The notes below the pieces were generated by a model. That model saw only the letters and a list, made by a program, of their open reading frames with translations. It was not told the DNA's origin and searched no databases. From Symsagittifera roscoffensis (Eukaryota > Xenacoelomorpha > Acoela > Convolutidae): DNA of 64,000 bases. The position numbers and the translations under genes are program-made. How positions within the stretch are numbered: the first letter of the stretch is position 1; each line of letters opens with the position of its first letter. Below, piece by piece: positions 1 to 10,777 of the stretch. The stretch is taken from the NCBI RefSeq assembly GCF_963678635.1, contig NC_087067.1:2792001-2856000 (forward strand), read 5' to 3'.

Positions 1-1096
1 AAAATGTAATGTAGCCAATTGTGTTTTTGGTATATCTGTCGTATTTGTATATTACTTCAGTAGTTATAAACGGTGGTGGTAGTGATTGAGCTGTTATGTT
101 AGGTGGATTTAATGGGTAGGGATGTTGGGTAATATTATTTAACTTAACTGTGATTTCAAACTTTAATTGTAAACTGTTTTGTTGGAGTATTTGAATATTG
201 TGATCACGGATATCGTTGTGAATATCTTGGCGATATTGTAATCTATTAAGTGCCCAGTTATGAAGGCGGTTACTTTCTTGATGTTGTCCAAATAATGGTG
301 GAGGTGCTGTAAATGTATTCCAATCTAGTCTTAAAGGAATATTTGTTGTTGATTGTTTTCGATATCTGGCGTCGAGATTATTTGGAAAATTTAAGTTAAA
401 AGGTGGTGGTGAAATCTGGCTTATTGATGGTGTTGATGGTAGTGATAATGTTTCTGGTAGTGATGAGGATGTTGTTGTATCCGTAGAAATATCTATGGGG
501 TCATTGACTAAATTTGGTTCACCTTGTGTAAATGAATGTGTAGTCCAATATGGGAATCGTGATGTTTGGTTTGTGGGGTTGAAAGGATTTTCACGTATTT
601 GCTCAGATGTTGGTGTTGAACCTAAGTAATCTGATGGTAGGCTTGAGGTGCTACGTTGTGAAAGAAGCGTAGGGGTTTCTGGTAATATACCAATGGGGTT
701 TTCTGGAGTGTTTTGTGATGGGGATTGAGGTATATCAAAATGAACTCGGGGAGTTTGAAAATTTCTGTTTCGTCGAGGATGTATAATTTGTCTATTTATT
801 TCGACTGTATTTTGGTTTTGACTAGAATTTCTTATTCTACTTAGTTCTTGTGGTAGTGTTGGATATAGGTTATATGTTGGTTCGCTTAAAGGTGCTTGTC
901 GTTGAACTGGTTCTAGTGGTTCTGATAAACGAGCATGTCGTTCTTCAAAAGTGTATGGATTGTCTTGAAAAGAAATTCGTGTAGATGTTTGAGGATTTTG
1001 AGTAGTTGAAGGTGGTGTTTGGTTATCTTGGGATGATGTCGGTGAAGACTGATTCTGTGACTGTTGGGTAGCAATTTTTGATGGATTTTTGAATTG
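1..1096 (-). CDS. ORF6 of copy A, methionine-less, partial
   Basis: This open frame starts after an in-frame TAA just downstream of ORF5 and stays open to the window edge. It corresponds to the 378-codon ORF6 of copy B and uses the same frame, again without an obvious ATG. The product is rich in Pro, Ser, Thr, Gln and Asn and resembles no family I know. Many differences from copy B are silent or conservative, which suggests the frame is selected. How translation begins is unknown; a spliced mRNA supplying the start codon is the simplest idea. Confidence 0.7.
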
Positions 1097-1101
1097 TTAC
1101 T

Positions 1102-1290
1102 TTAGTGGGAAGGTTTATGTTTATTATAATATTCTTCCAAAAAAAGAATTAGAAGGATTGTTGCTAGGGCAAATGTGAAGATTGCTTTCTTTATACATTT
1201 ACATATTGTCAAAATGAGGGATGATAAAAATGTTATGAAAATTACAAACAATAAAAAAATATCAGTTCTACTGAAAATTGTTCGTATCAT
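1102..1290 (-). CDS. ORF5 of copy A, 62-aa two-segment membrane protein
   Basis: The 62-residue product has two hydrophobic stretches (about residues 11-30 and 36-51) separated by a short basic loop CKCIKK and followed by a charged tail EEYYNKHK. This is the shape of a small hairpin membrane protein or viroporin. Copy B has the same ORF with five substitutions that keep the hydrophobic pattern. In copy B its ATG overlaps the stop of ORF4; in copy A ORF4 is cut short, so the overlap is lost. No homologue is recognised, so the viroporin role is inference. Confidence 0.65.
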   Translation of the reverse strand: MIRTIFSRTDIFLLFVIFITFLSSLILTICKCIKKAIFTFALATILLILFLEEYYNKHKPSH

Positions 1291-1384
1291 TTAGACAAGT
1301 TATATGACTCGTACCTGTGGATGTAATCAAGGGTTTTGGAAAGTTGGAGGAATAGTTCGAGTATAGTGTAGAAAATTATTAGGA

Positions 1385-1513
1385 TTAAAAAATGATTAGG
1401 ATTATTAGAAAAGATTCAAGTATATCAAAAAGAAATATTATAAAGGTTTCAAGTATTGTAAAAAAATGATTAAGATTTATGAGTATTTGAGTAACTGATT
1501 GAGAGAAGAGCAT
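1385..1513 (-). pseudogene. ORF4 of copy A, truncated
   Basis: This is the counterpart of the 76-aa hydrophobic ORF4 of copy B (23236-23466). It begins at the equivalent ATG but meets a TAA after 42 codons, because copy A differs from copy B by indels and substitutions around 1370-1390. The remaining residues are mostly hydrophobic (I, L, F). Either ORF4 is dispensable or copy A is defective for it. Confidence 0.55.
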
Positions 1514-2349
1514 TTAAGAAATGATCTCTTGGTCGAATATTTTTTGCTGTTTGAGGCGATTTTCTAGTGTGGTCGGATTATTTATTAGTTTTTTGACAAG
1601 TGGGTCGAGTTTTGTAAAAAATTGTTGGGGGCAATTTTCATGGTGACTGGGAGGTCGTCTTTTTCTTTATTTTTGTTTGTCAAATGATCCGGGGTATGGT
1701 GAGATTTTTATACTTTAGGCTAATTAAAATGTTCATTTTGTTACTTTAGGCTAAGTTAACAAATTTGCTTTGGGGGTATTCGTGGTCTGAGTTGGGGAAA
1801 TATTGTTGATCTTTGGGTTATTAGATAAGGGAGGGGTACGGTATTATGGTGATATTTATTTTAGTTGTCAAGTTGGAGTGGTTTGCTTATTTTTGACCTG
1901 GAGGTCGTAAAGTTATAGTTATAGATGTGCCTGGAGTTCTATATGATTCGTCTAATTGGTCTTAGTTTGAGTTAGAGAAAGTGACGGATTGGATGAATCC
2001 TATTGGTCTATTTTGAACTAGAATTATTACGTACTTGTCAGCATGTTATTTTGAAAAATGTAAATGAAAAATGTTTCGAAGGTTTCAAGATAGTGAAGTA
2101 TAATGTTAAAATTACTTTTGAAATTCCACTTTCTTTAAAATTTTAGATTGGGGGATGAATATTTTATAGTTTTTACGTGGTTGATTTCGGAGTCTTGTTG
2201 TTTTTCTATTTTCTGATTTGTCGATTTGTTCTTGGGGTATTATTTGTTCGGTCATTTTTCTATTTTTTCTTTGTTTTGGAGATTCTCTATGGTTTTGTGT
2301 ATTGATTTTGGTGGCGATTGGTTTTGTGTTTTGATTTTCGGTGGGGTTA
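1514..2349 (-). other. Spacer between gag-pol and ORF4 in copy A, with out-of-frame gag-pol tail
   Basis: About 2130-2349 still encodes a tail similar to the last ~80 residues of copy B gag-pol, but in a shifted frame. The rest (1514-2129) has no gene I can support. It closely matches 23467-24066 in copy B and probably contains the 3' splice sites needed for downstream ORFs, although I cannot assign one. Confidence 0.5.
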
Positions 2350-5300
2350 TCATTTTGTTCTGTTTTTTTTCAGATGTGGTTCATTTTGAATGATTTTTAA
2401 TCCTGTGAAAGAATATAATTGAGTTAATTCGCGGAGTGCGTATTCTTTTGGGTAATAAGGTAGTAGGTTGTTTCGATGTTGAACGATTTCTTTTTTGTTT
2501 GAGTCGGTAATTTTATATGTGACATCAGTGGGTTTTGCAATTATTTGGTATGGTCCTTTTCGAAGGGGTTGTAATTTTTTAGAAATTCCTTTTTGAGTAT
2601 TAAAATTAGGTATTAAAACAAATGTTCCAATTTTTAAATCGGAGGCTGGTGTAAAACGTGAATTGATTTGTTCATTAATGTTTTGTCTTTGTAATAACTT
2701 TTTTGTTATTTTTTGATAAATTTCATTGTGTTTTTTATCTCTATTTAGAATCCATTCGGTGTGTGTACCGGAGGCTAGTTTAAGAATTTGTGGGTGATGA
2801 AAATGATCTTCATCGTGTGCATGTAAAGGTAGGTTATAACAAATTGAATCTTTATTTGGTTGACAATAACCTTGTGCGTTTTTATGAGAATTTGCTGTAA
2901 ACATTATTGGTTTGCGTGGCTTTTGGTTAAAAACCATTTCGTATGGTGACATTCCTAAAGTTGTCGTAATTTGTGAATTATACGCTAAGGGAAATAATTT
3001 TACATCTGCTGACCATTCGGTATATTTTGTATCATTTCCGTTGATGATACATCTAAGATATTCTTGTAATGAACGGTTCATACCTTCGACTAAGCCGTTT
3101 GTCCAAGGTGCATGAGATGTACGTGGTTTGTGTTTAATGTTATATAAATGACATAGTGTGATAATTTCATTATTTATGAATTCTGTATCGTTGTCTGTAA
3201 CTAAAATTTCTGGTAGTCCGAATTTTGCTATCCAGTGTTCATAGAGTGTTGTGTAAGCGTAATAAGCGTTACAATGTGGTACTGGGTTAAGTGCTACATA
3301 ATGTGTAAATGCGTCAACAATTACCATAATGTAGGAGTTTCCTTCTGATGAGGGTGAAATTGGTCCTTTAGTATCAAATGAGATACGATGATTAAAGTAC
3401 AAACTTTGTCCTTTAAAATCTTGTTTTTGTGCTATTTGTTTTTGGTTTGGGTAAGGTTTATTTAGTTGACATACTATACAGTCATTGCATAGTACTTTTA
3501 TCCAAATTGGTGCATTTGGGAAATAAAAGTTTTGTATAAAATTTGAATATGTTTTCTCTGATCCAGAGTGTCCTTTAATATTTTGTGTATGTGAAATATT
3601 AAAAGCTATAAGAATCATACTTAAAGGGAGACATGGAACTGTAGATTCATTCAGGTTATACTCTAAAAGGTCTGTATTTTCGTTAATTGTTGTGTTGTTA
3701 AATTTGCGAAAGTATCGGAGGAGTGTTTTGTTTCCTAGAATGGTTGAATCTGCTTTGATAGGTTTAGTTTTATATTTGTGCCATGATTTCAGTTGTCGAA
3801 TTACTGGGTCAAGGTTTTGATATTGTTTCAGTGTTGAAATTGTAATTATTTCTGTTGGGGGGAGAAAAATGTTTTCGATTTCTAATTTAGATAAGGGTAT
3901 TGTATCGAGTGGGTCGTGAAGGTCAAAAACTTGATTTATTGTGTATTTTGAATCATTTGTTTGTGGTCCTGATAAATTTATTTTATCAGTTAAATCTTCT
4001 TTTTCAATTAGTGGAAAATGGTCTTTCTTAGGCGGGTGTTGTTTTGTTCGTTTTTGTTGGGTGTTATTTTTTATCCATTGAGAATATGGGATTGGTTTGA
4101 AAGTTGATGTTCCAAGTAAATCAACTTCATAATGATTATTTTGACAATCTAAATAAAGTGGGAAATGTTGTAAATTATTTATTTGTGATTGTTCAATATC
4201 AGTTTTTACTGCATATTTGCATTCCAATCGGGGTGATGTTTCGTTTTCTGCAAGGTAGAATTTTATGTTTTTGGGTATTTCAACTGTTGTTTTTCGTGTA
4301 AGTAATTCAGGTGGTGTATTTCGACTTAAGGTGTCTGGTAATGCAAGATTTTTTCCTGCAGTCCAAACTATATGTAAGTTTGGAAATTTCATTAGAATTA
4401 GTTGAAATCTGTAAACTCGGTGGTTTGGGTTAGATTTTTGTGTAAAGAGAAAGATGATTGGTTTATGGTCTGTGAATAGAACTGTTGGATGTTTTGATCC
4501 AAGTATCAGAAATTCATATTCTGTCAGTGTATATATTATGGCTGTACATTCTCTCATTAGAGTTGAGAGTCGTAGCTCTGCTTGAGTGAATAATCGAGAA
4601 TTTGCTGATATGAGGTTCATTTTATTTGTACCATTGTGTGATTGTAATAGTGCTGCACCGATGCCAAAGTTCGAAGCATCGCACATTGCATAAAATGGTT
4701 GATTTGAATCTGGAATAGTGTTTGAAATTTGTTCAGTTAAAAGTTTCTTTACTTCTTCAAATCGTGTTTGATGTTCTGTGTTCCATTCAAAATTATTTTG
4801 TTGTCTAAGGATGTTATAAAATGGTCGTAGATATAATTGCATTTTATAAACATATTTACTTAAAAAGTTTAACATTCCAAGAAATTCTTGGATTTTCTTT
4901 TTATTTGTTGGTGGTTGAAGTTTTTGAATAGCGTCAATGCGTGATTTCAATGGAGTGATTGTTTTTCTTTCTATATTATGTCCTAAGAATTTAACTCTTG
5001 TCAAAAAGAAGTGTGATTTATCGGGGGCGGCCTTCAGATTTTCGTTCTGAAGTATTTGGTGATATTTTTCTAAAACATTGAACATCTCGTCTTTTGTTTG
5101 TGATTGCATAAAAACATCGTCTAGATAGGTGATTGCGTTTTTCTTGAGTATTAGTGGTCTAAAAATTTTGCTCATAAAAGCTGAAAATGCTGCTGGTCCT
5201 ATGGATATTCCATAGAATAAGCGGTTGAATTCATATTGTTGGTTTCCGATAACAAATTGTGTTAAACGTCGTGATTGTTCATCTAGTGGCATTTGATTGT

Positions 5301-8300
5301 ATGCACTATTCATATCGGCGGTTGTAAAGTATTTGCCGTTTATTTTTGTTAAAATAACTTGTATTGGTTCAATGGGCCAATTACATTTTGATTCATCTAC
5401 AAGTGAATTGAGGTATCTAGCATCGAGAACGATTTTTAATGATTCTCCTTTAGCTAGAATGATAACGGGGTTGATAAATGTGTTGCCTTTTGGTTGTTCT
5501 TCTTTATTAACTGGTGATATAATGTTGTATTGTTCTAAAATATCGAGTAATCTGTTCACTTTATCATGTAAGTGAATTGGTACTTTACTTGCTCTCTGTT
5601 TTTTGAAAACTGCGTCTGGTTTTAACGGGAGATGTAGTGATGAACTGATTTTTCCAACATCGAATTTTGATGTTGCATAGACTGATGAATATTTAATTAG
5701 CTGTTTGGCTAATTTTTCGAATTCGTCTTGTGTTATTTGTGAATGTTGGAAATTAAACATTGTTAAAAATTTTTGTTGGTCCTCTGTGTAGTTACTTATG
5801 TTGAATGTAGGTTTGAAATATGGAGTTTTTGTGAAATAATCCGTATTTCTGTTTTCGTTACTTATTATATTATTTATAGATAATTCTTCATTAAGAATTG
5901 TAGATTGGCAAATATCTAGTAGTTGGAGTATATTATTTACGCGATAGGCTTTTTCGTGTATTGGTGATATTGTAGCGTTGGTTTTACAATATCCTAAAAG
6001 TCCTAAAGGTAATGTTACTTGGTAAGGTGTGTTGTTATAGACATGTAAGGAAATGATATCTGAATTCGAATTTTTCAAATATTTTATGGATGAGATTGTG
6101 ATTTTGAAAAATTTGTGAATAGGTTTGAATTCAAATTCTGACATATAAAATTTTTGTTTGTTTTGTTCTTTATCATATTGGTGAACTTGTTTGATTGAAA
6201 AATTATAGATATTTCCTGATAGTGGTTTTAGGTGTTTTCTTTGTTGGTTAAATATCGGGTAGAATTTTGAAAAGAATGGTGGTTGTTTATTTAATCTTTG
6301 AAAAAATGTTAAGGATGTTTCTTTTGTTTTTGTATATTTATCTTTGATTAATATTTTACTATTTAGTATGTTAATTGTTGGTATATACTTCGAAATAAAT
6401 GGTATTCCAATGATATTATATTTAATATCAGTGATATGGAATATTTGTTTAAATGGCTTATTTAAAATTTTGCTTTGCTCCATTGTTCTGGTGGGGAGGA
6501 GAAATAATTGGATTTTTCCGTAGTTTATCAATGTTGATCCTTGTGCTGTTGCTAGTTTGCTGGAGGTTTCAAGGGGTGTTAGCTTTGGGTGTAAGGTTTT
6601 TATTTCATTCCATGTGGGGATGTTTATTATGTTTGATTCTGCTCCTGAATCAATTAAAAAATCTATTTCAAGGTCTGGTGGTTGAAATTCTTTATTTCTT
6701 GGGCTTTCTAAGAGAAATGGTATTGTCCAAATTTTTTCTTTGGGTTGTTCTTTTTGTACATTTTGATAAATGTGGTTTGTATTCAAGCATTTTGTTTTGG
6801 TATTTTTATTGGTTTGATTTGTAGTGTTAATCTCATTTGTTTCTTGCGTCGTTGGTGTGGAATTTATGGGTGTAGTGTAATAATTTTGAAGAAATTCTGA
6901 TTGATTTTCATATATGTGTGATGAAAAAGGTTGTTCATATATGACAGATTCATAGTCATTTTCGACTTTTATCATATTGATAGAAAGAGTGTTTTCAGTT
7001 TCACTTTCTGAATCTGATGATGTACAGTTTATTTGATTGAGTTGTAACGTATCAGTTACTGTGTCATCAATACCTGGAGGGTCTGATGTTGTTTCTGGAT
7101 TAGATTGTACTTGATTGATTTGTCTTTGATGTTTAGGTGTACTACTTCTGTGGCGATTATTAGAATTATTATAGTTATTATTATTCCGGTGTGGTGATTG
7201 GGAATAATTTCTATAACGATTATTATAACTTGGGTGTCGATTTTGTGAATTATTTCGCGATCTGTTTTGGTAATTATTGTTTGGTCTGTTATAGTTCGAT
7301 CTATTATATGAGTTATTCCTTGATTGATTGTTCGGGTAATTCTGGTTTCGGTTGTTTGAATAACTTCTATTTCGATTATAGGAGTAGTTTCTATTCCTAT
7401 TGTATGATGAATTTCGTGATTGGTTGTTTGGATAGTAGTTATTTCTTGATTGGGAATTAGATCTAGAAACAAATCGTTGTGTATTTGAATTTGATCTGGA
7501 GTAGTTATTTCGACTATTTGGTCTATTGTAGTGATTTTGTGATGAATTGTTCGTGTTTCTTCGTTCTGGTGATCTTCCTCTATAACTTGAGTTATATGGT
7601 GATTGATTTCTTGTATAATTTGTATTGTTCGGGAGTGGTTTTCCTGAACTGTTGTTGCTGTGGACTGTTTTGTTCGGTAGATTTTGATCTTTTTTCATGT
7701 ATTGATAGAATGATTTATTTGGTTCTTTATATTTTTGAGGTTTATTTTGATTGTCTTGCTGTTTTTGTCTACATTCGGAAATACTATGTCCGTATCGTCG
7801 GCAATAATTACACCATTTTTTGAAAGATGGTTTGCCTTTAAAGTTTGGGTTCTTTTCGTAAATATTGAGTATTTCAGTGATTTTTTCAACGAGGTCTGTC
7901 TCTGATTCCTGTATATTATTAATATTAGTAGGAGTCGTTTCAATTCTGTTAACGTATTGTAATTTCAGATTTTCCGTTTCTTCTAGTTTCATCGTGATTT
8001 CTGCTTGTTCTAATTTGTCTACTAGTTTTCGAAAATCTAAATCGGGTTCTCGAATTGAAGAAGGATGGGATGCTCTCTTTTTTATTGCTATTTTCCTTAA
8101 TTGTGGTGTTAAGGTCATCATTAAGATTTCTGTCATCTTTGTGTTTTTATAGTCATGTGTATTTAATGAATATGCTTTTCGAACTAGTGTTTCGATTCGT
8201 ACTGCTATTTGCTTGATGGTTTCGTTTGGTAATCTGCGAATTTCATTACATAAAACTCTTTGTTGTTGTTTGTTTCTTTCGGAGTCAAACATTTTTGAAA

Positions 8301-10335
8301 ATTCCTGTGTAAACCTTTTCCAGTTTGATTTTATTTCTAGAGGTAGTACTGAAAACCATTTTTGGGCTGCGCCATCTAAGGTTGTTTGTATTAACGCTGT
8401 GCGTCGATGTATCCAATTTTGATGTAGTGGCGTATTAATTGGTTCAGGTCCAATATTTAAAATCAGGTTTGCTGTTACTGCATTTAAATAATCTTCTACA
8501 GAATATTCAGGGTCTGTTCCTGTGAAAACCATTAAAGGTTTGTTTGATGTTATTGATGATCCACCCATAAGGTATGGATTCATTGTCATTTGTAATGATT
8601 CTGCTGCATTTGGCATTTGAGAAAAATTCGAAAGTTGGTTTCTTGTTATTTCATGTTGTTGGAGATAATATGGGAGTGGTATTTCATTTTGCATTTGTAA
8701 TGGTTGATACGAGTGTGCAGTCATTGGATTTTGTTGTTGAATTGGTTGAAAAGATTGTGTATTAATTAGATTTTGTTGTTGAATTGGTTGTTGATGTTGT
8801 GCATCTATTGGTTGTGGAGAAAAATTTCTATGATTTGTACGTGTTTTCTGTATTCCTTGTCTACGATATTCTTGAGTATTTGGTGCAAATATATCTGGTT
8901 GTAAGAAATCATCATCTGAGGATAAATAATCCATTTGGTAAGATGTCTGTTTTTTATTTTTATTTTGTTGAAAAAATGGGTAATTTTCACTGTGATCCTG
9001 TGGAGGATTTGTTTGGAAATTTATTGAATTAGGTTGGGTCATTGGGTTATCCCAATTTCGAGATCTTGTATATTGGTTAAAATTTCTTTGTGGTTGGTTA
9101 TATGTTTTTGATGGATGTGTATAATTATAATTATGGTCTGTAAAGTTGTTTCTAGTGAATGTTTTGCGTGTTTTTGATGGTATTGTCATGGGTCTGTATG
9201 TTTGGTAATCCATATGTGAATATTTAGGGGCAACCGAAGGTTTAACGGTTGATTGTAAGGTTACCTGTGTTTGTGAAGGATTTGTATTTCTTGGTGTTGT
9301 TAAATTTGGGCGTATTGGTGAAATACTTTGTTGTGTAGTTGTTGTGTGTACAATTTCTTCATTTATGAAGTGTGATGGTGTCTGGATATCTTGTTGAGTA
9401 AGATTCCTAGTTCCATTGAGGTTTTCATTGTGTATAACTGTAGAGTTTAAACTATTATTTTGTGTATCGGGCAAAAATGTATTATAGTTTAATGGTGTTG
9501 CATCAATGGTTAATGGTATTACTTTTACATAATCTCTTATGTAAGATATCGTACTTATTGCTTGACTTGAGATTGATTGTGGGAAGCTTATAAATGCGGG
9601 ATGAGACCATTCGGGGTCCCAAACATAATCTGATTGTTCTGTGATAGCGGTATCATCGTTCGAGTTTTGGGGTCTAAAATTTTTTCTTGCTTGTGCAATT
9701 AAATCAATATTGTGTGTGAAATAATCTATTATGAACCATGCCAAAATTTTTTGTAGATCGTGTTTTGTATGTTGTGAAACGTCGTCTTTCGTGAAATTTT
9801 CTTTAATGATGTTTAAATAACTAGAGAGTAGTGTGATTTCATGTCGTACTTTCAAATGTTTAGATGTTTCTGTCGGTGAGACATTTGTTATTGGGATTTC
9901 GTTTTCTAATATCGAAATATAACTATATATTATTGCGAAAACTTCATTGGTGAATATGGAGTTTGCTCTTTGTGAGTTATGATATTGGATGCTTTTTATA
10001 TATTCTGAAAAAACTTTTGAAAATTCTAAATCAAGATCGTCTGTTTGAATTGTATATTTTCTATTATTATGGTTTGGTGAGGTGAATTCTATGGAGTAGA
10101 TTCCATACTGTTGTGTTATGTTACATATATCTTTTAGATAGTGATCTATGATTTGTCTTTTGATTTTTACATCGGGGAACTCTGTTTTACATGGACTGAT
10201 TCCGGGTTCAAATAAATTTACGAGTAAATTTTGACAAAATATGTGTTGTCCTCTATCAGTATCTGTATCTACTATAAAAGGAAAGATTTCATCATCATCT
10301 GGAGTTTCGTCACCTGGGGTGTGCGTTGAACTCAT
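2350..10335 (-). CDS. gag-pol: Gag-Pol polyprotein of copy A (Gag, protease, RT, RNase H, integrase in one frame)
   Basis: This 2661-aa ORF shows the Ty3/Gypsy order PR-RT-RH-IN with no Gag/Pol frameshift. The capsid-like region is near residues 595-700 and a CX2CX4HX4C zinc knuckle (CNYCRRYGHSISEC) near 842. Then comes an Asn/Arg/Ser/Tyr-rich basic stretch, followed by protease DSGA near 1228, RT YLDD near 1737, RNase H from about 1880 to 2003 and the integrase HHCC finger near 2256-2290. The integrase core Asp and Glu positions and the GPY/F-type C-terminal module follow. Two lesions are visible. The usual TDNG at the second integrase Asp is TDND (3183-3197). One extra T in a T-run near 2362-2370 shifts the frame, so the basic C-terminal tail of copy B is lost. 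It overlaps ORF2 by 26 nt. Confidence 0.95.
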   Translation of the reverse strand: MSSTHTPGDETPDDDEIFPFIVDTDTDRGQHIFCQNLLVNLFEPGISPCKTEFPDVKIKRQIIDHYLKDICNITQQYGIYSIEFTSPNHNNRKYTIQTDDLDLEFSKVFSEYIKSIQYHNSQRANSIFTNEVFAIIYSYISILENEIPITNVSPTETSKHLKVRHEITLLSSYLNIIKENFTKDDVSQHTKHDLQKILAWFIIDYFTHNIDLIAQARKNFRPQNSNDDTAITEQSDYVWDPEWSHPAFISFPQSISSQAISTISYIRDYVKVIPLTIDATPLNYNTFLPDTQNNSLNSTVIHNENLNGTRNLTQQDIQTPSHFINEEIVHTTTTQQSISPIRPNLTTPRNTNPSQTQVTLQSTVKPSVAPKYSHMDYQTYRPMTIPSKTRKTFTRNNFTDHNYNYTHPSKTYNQPQRNFNQYTRSRNWDNPMTQPNSINFQTNPPQDHSENYPFFQQNKNKKQTSYQMDYLSSDDDFLQPDIFAPNTQEYRRQGIQKTRTNHRNFSPQPIDAQHQQPIQQQNLINTQSFQPIQQQNPMTAHSYQPLQMQNEIPLPYYLQQHEITRNQLSNFSQMPNAAESLQMTMNPYLMGGSSITSNKPLMVFTGTDPEYSVEDYLNAVTANLILNIGPEPINTPLHQNWIHRRTALIQTTLDGAAQKWFSVLPLEIKSNWKRFTQEFSKMFDSERNKQQQRVLCNEIRRLPNETIKQIAVRIETLVRKAYSLNTHDYKNTKMTEILMMTLTPQLRKIAIKKRASHPSSIREPDLDFRKLVDKLEQAEITMKLEETENLKLQYVNRIETTPTNINNIQESETDLVEKITEILNIYEKNPNFKGKPSFKKWCNYCRRYGHSISECRQKQQDNQNKPQKYKEPNKSFYQYMKKDQNLPNKTVHSNNSSGKPLPNNTNYTRNQSPYNSSYRGRSPERRNTNNSSQNHYNRPNSRNNYSRSNSNTQRFVSRSNSQSRNNYYPNNQSRNSSYNRNRNYSYNRNRSYSNNRNQNYPNNQSRNNSYNRSNYNRPNNNYQNRSRNNSQNRHPSYNNRYRNYSQSPHRNNNNYNNSNNRHRSSTPKHQRQINQVQSNPETTSDPPGIDDTVTDTLQLNQINCTSSDSESETENTLSINMIKVENDYESVIYEQPFSSHIYENQSEFLQNYYTTPINSTPTTQETNEINTTNQTNKNTKTKCLNTNHIYQNVQKEQPKEKIWTIPFLLESPRNKEFQPPDLEIDFLIDSGAESNIINIPTWNEIKTLHPKLTPLETSSKLATAQGSTLINYGKIQLFLLPTRTMEQSKILNKPFKQIFHITDIKYNIIGIPFISKYIPTINILNSKILIKDKYTKTKETSLTFFQRLNKQPPFFSKFYPIFNQQRKHLKPLSGNIYNFSIKQVHQYDKEQNKQKFYMSEFEFKPIHKFFKITISSIKYLKNSNSDIISLHVYNNTPYQVTLPLGLLGYCKTNATISPIHEKAYRVNNILQLLDICQSTILNEELSINNIISNENRNTDYFTKTPYFKPTFNISNYTEDQQKFLTMFNFQHSQITQDEFEKLAKQLIKYSSVYATSKFDVGKISSSLHLPLKPDAVFKKQRASKVPIHLHDKVNRLLDILEQYNIISPVNKEEQPKGNTFINPVIILAKGESLKIVLDARYLNSLVDESKCNWPIEPIQVILTKINGKYFTTADMNSAYNQMPLDEQSRRLTQFVIGNQQYEFNRLFYGISIGPAAFSAFMSKIFRPLILKKNAITYLDDVFMQSQTKDEMFNVLEKYHQILQNENLKAAPDKSHFFLTRVKFLGHNIERKTITPLKSRIDAIQKLQPPTNKKKIQEFLGMLNFLSKYVYKMQLYLRPFYNILRQQNNFEWNTEHQTRFEEVKKLLTEQISNTIPDSNQPFYAMCDASNFGIGAALLQSHNGTNKMNLISANSRLFTQAELRLSTLMRECTAIIYTLTEYEFLILGSKHPTVLFTDHKPIIFLFTQKSNPNHRVYRFQLILMKFPNLHIVWTAGKNLALPDTLSRNTPPELLTRKTTVEIPKNIKFYLAENETSPRLECKYAVKTDIEQSQINNLQHFPLYLDCQNNHYEVDLLGTSTFKPIPYSQWIKNNTQQKRTKQHPPKKDHFPLIEKEDLTDKINLSGPQTNDSKYTINQVFDLHDPLDTIPLSKLEIENIFLPPTEIITISTLKQYQNLDPVIRQLKSWHKYKTKPIKADSTILGNKTLLRYFRKFNNTTINENTDLLEYNLNESTVPCLPLSMILIAFNISHTQNIKGHSGSEKTYSNFIQNFYFPNAPIWIKVLCNDCIVCQLNKPYPNQKQIAQKQDFKGQSLYFNHRISFDTKGPISPSSEGNSYIMVIVDAFTHYVALNPVPHCNAYYAYTTLYEHWIAKFGLPEILVTDNDTEFINNEIITLCHLYNIKHKPRTSHAPWTNGLVEGMNRSLQEYLRCIINGNDTKYTEWSADVKLFPLAYNSQITTTLGMSPYEMVFNQKPRKPIMFTANSHKNAQGYCQPNKDSICYNLPLHAHDEDHFHHPQILKLASGTHTEWILNRDKKHNEIYQKITKKLLQRQNINEQINSRFTPASDLKIGTFVLIPNFNTQKGISKKLQPLRKGPYQIIAKPTDVTYKITDSNKKEIVQHRNNLLPYYPKEYALRELTQLYSFTGLKIIQNEPHLKKNRTK

Positions 10336-10777
10336 TTTTTCGTTCGATGACTGTTAATATGTAATTATTAATGTGTCGAATTGGTTGATTCCAATTGTAT
10401 AAATGTACTGGTTTGTGTTTGTACTGCTTTTTTATTCTTCTTTTTCCTCTTTGTGATGAATTTGAAGTTGTTTCTGAGTCAGAGAAATATAATTGATCGT
10501 GAAGTGGGTAATTTTTATCTATTGATTCTTTTAGTTTGTAAAGTTCGTCTAAACTGTTGGTTTCTGATTCTGAAAATGCGTTTCGATTTTTTGAAAATCT
10601 TTTTCGTGTTATTTGTCTTTGTTTCGTTATTATTTTTCTTTTTAGTGTTTGTCGTTTTGTTCGAATGTATCCAACTGTTTGTGTATGAGGTGTGATTACA
10701 AGGTCGTATTTTTTGTTATCTATTTCACAATTGTGTAAAACGATTGTTTGTTTATTTCCTAGGTTTTTAAATGACAT
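10310..10777 (-). CDS. ORF2 of copy A, 155-aa basic protein
   Basis: This small ORF precedes gag-pol and overlaps its start by 26 nt in another frame. It is strongly basic, with an Arg/Lys-rich stretch at about residues 40-66 and another near residues 110-121. Two acidic serine clusters (SESETNSLDE, SDSETTS) look like casein-kinase-2 sites. Copy B carries the same ORF with only a few substitutions. An RNA-binding or nuclear regulatory role comparable to small proteins of complex retroviruses is conceivable, but there is no homology to support it. Confidence 0.65.
   Translation of the reverse strand: MSFKNLGNKQTIVLHNCEIDNKKYDLVITPHTQTVGYIRTKRQTLKRKIITKQRQITRKRFSKNRNAFSESETNSLDELYKLKESIDKNYPLHDQLYFSDSETTSNSSQRGKRRIKKQYKHKPVHLYNWNQPIRHINNYILTVIERKNEFNAHPR

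Noticed and set aside
7056-7472. 138-aa minus-strand ORF in the Asn/Arg repeat part of gag (and its 203-aa counterpart at 29010-29621)
   Set aside because: It is an alternative frame of the low-complexity gag repeat; Ile/Thr-rich and explained by the repeat's codon pattern.
2912-9032. Numerous plus-strand ORFs of 60-140 codons opposite copy A gag-pol (for example 6453-6824, 7479-7823)
   Set aside because: They are antisense shadows of a low-G coding strand, recur identically opposite copy B, and have Cys/Tyr/Phe/Val-biased compositions with no motifs.
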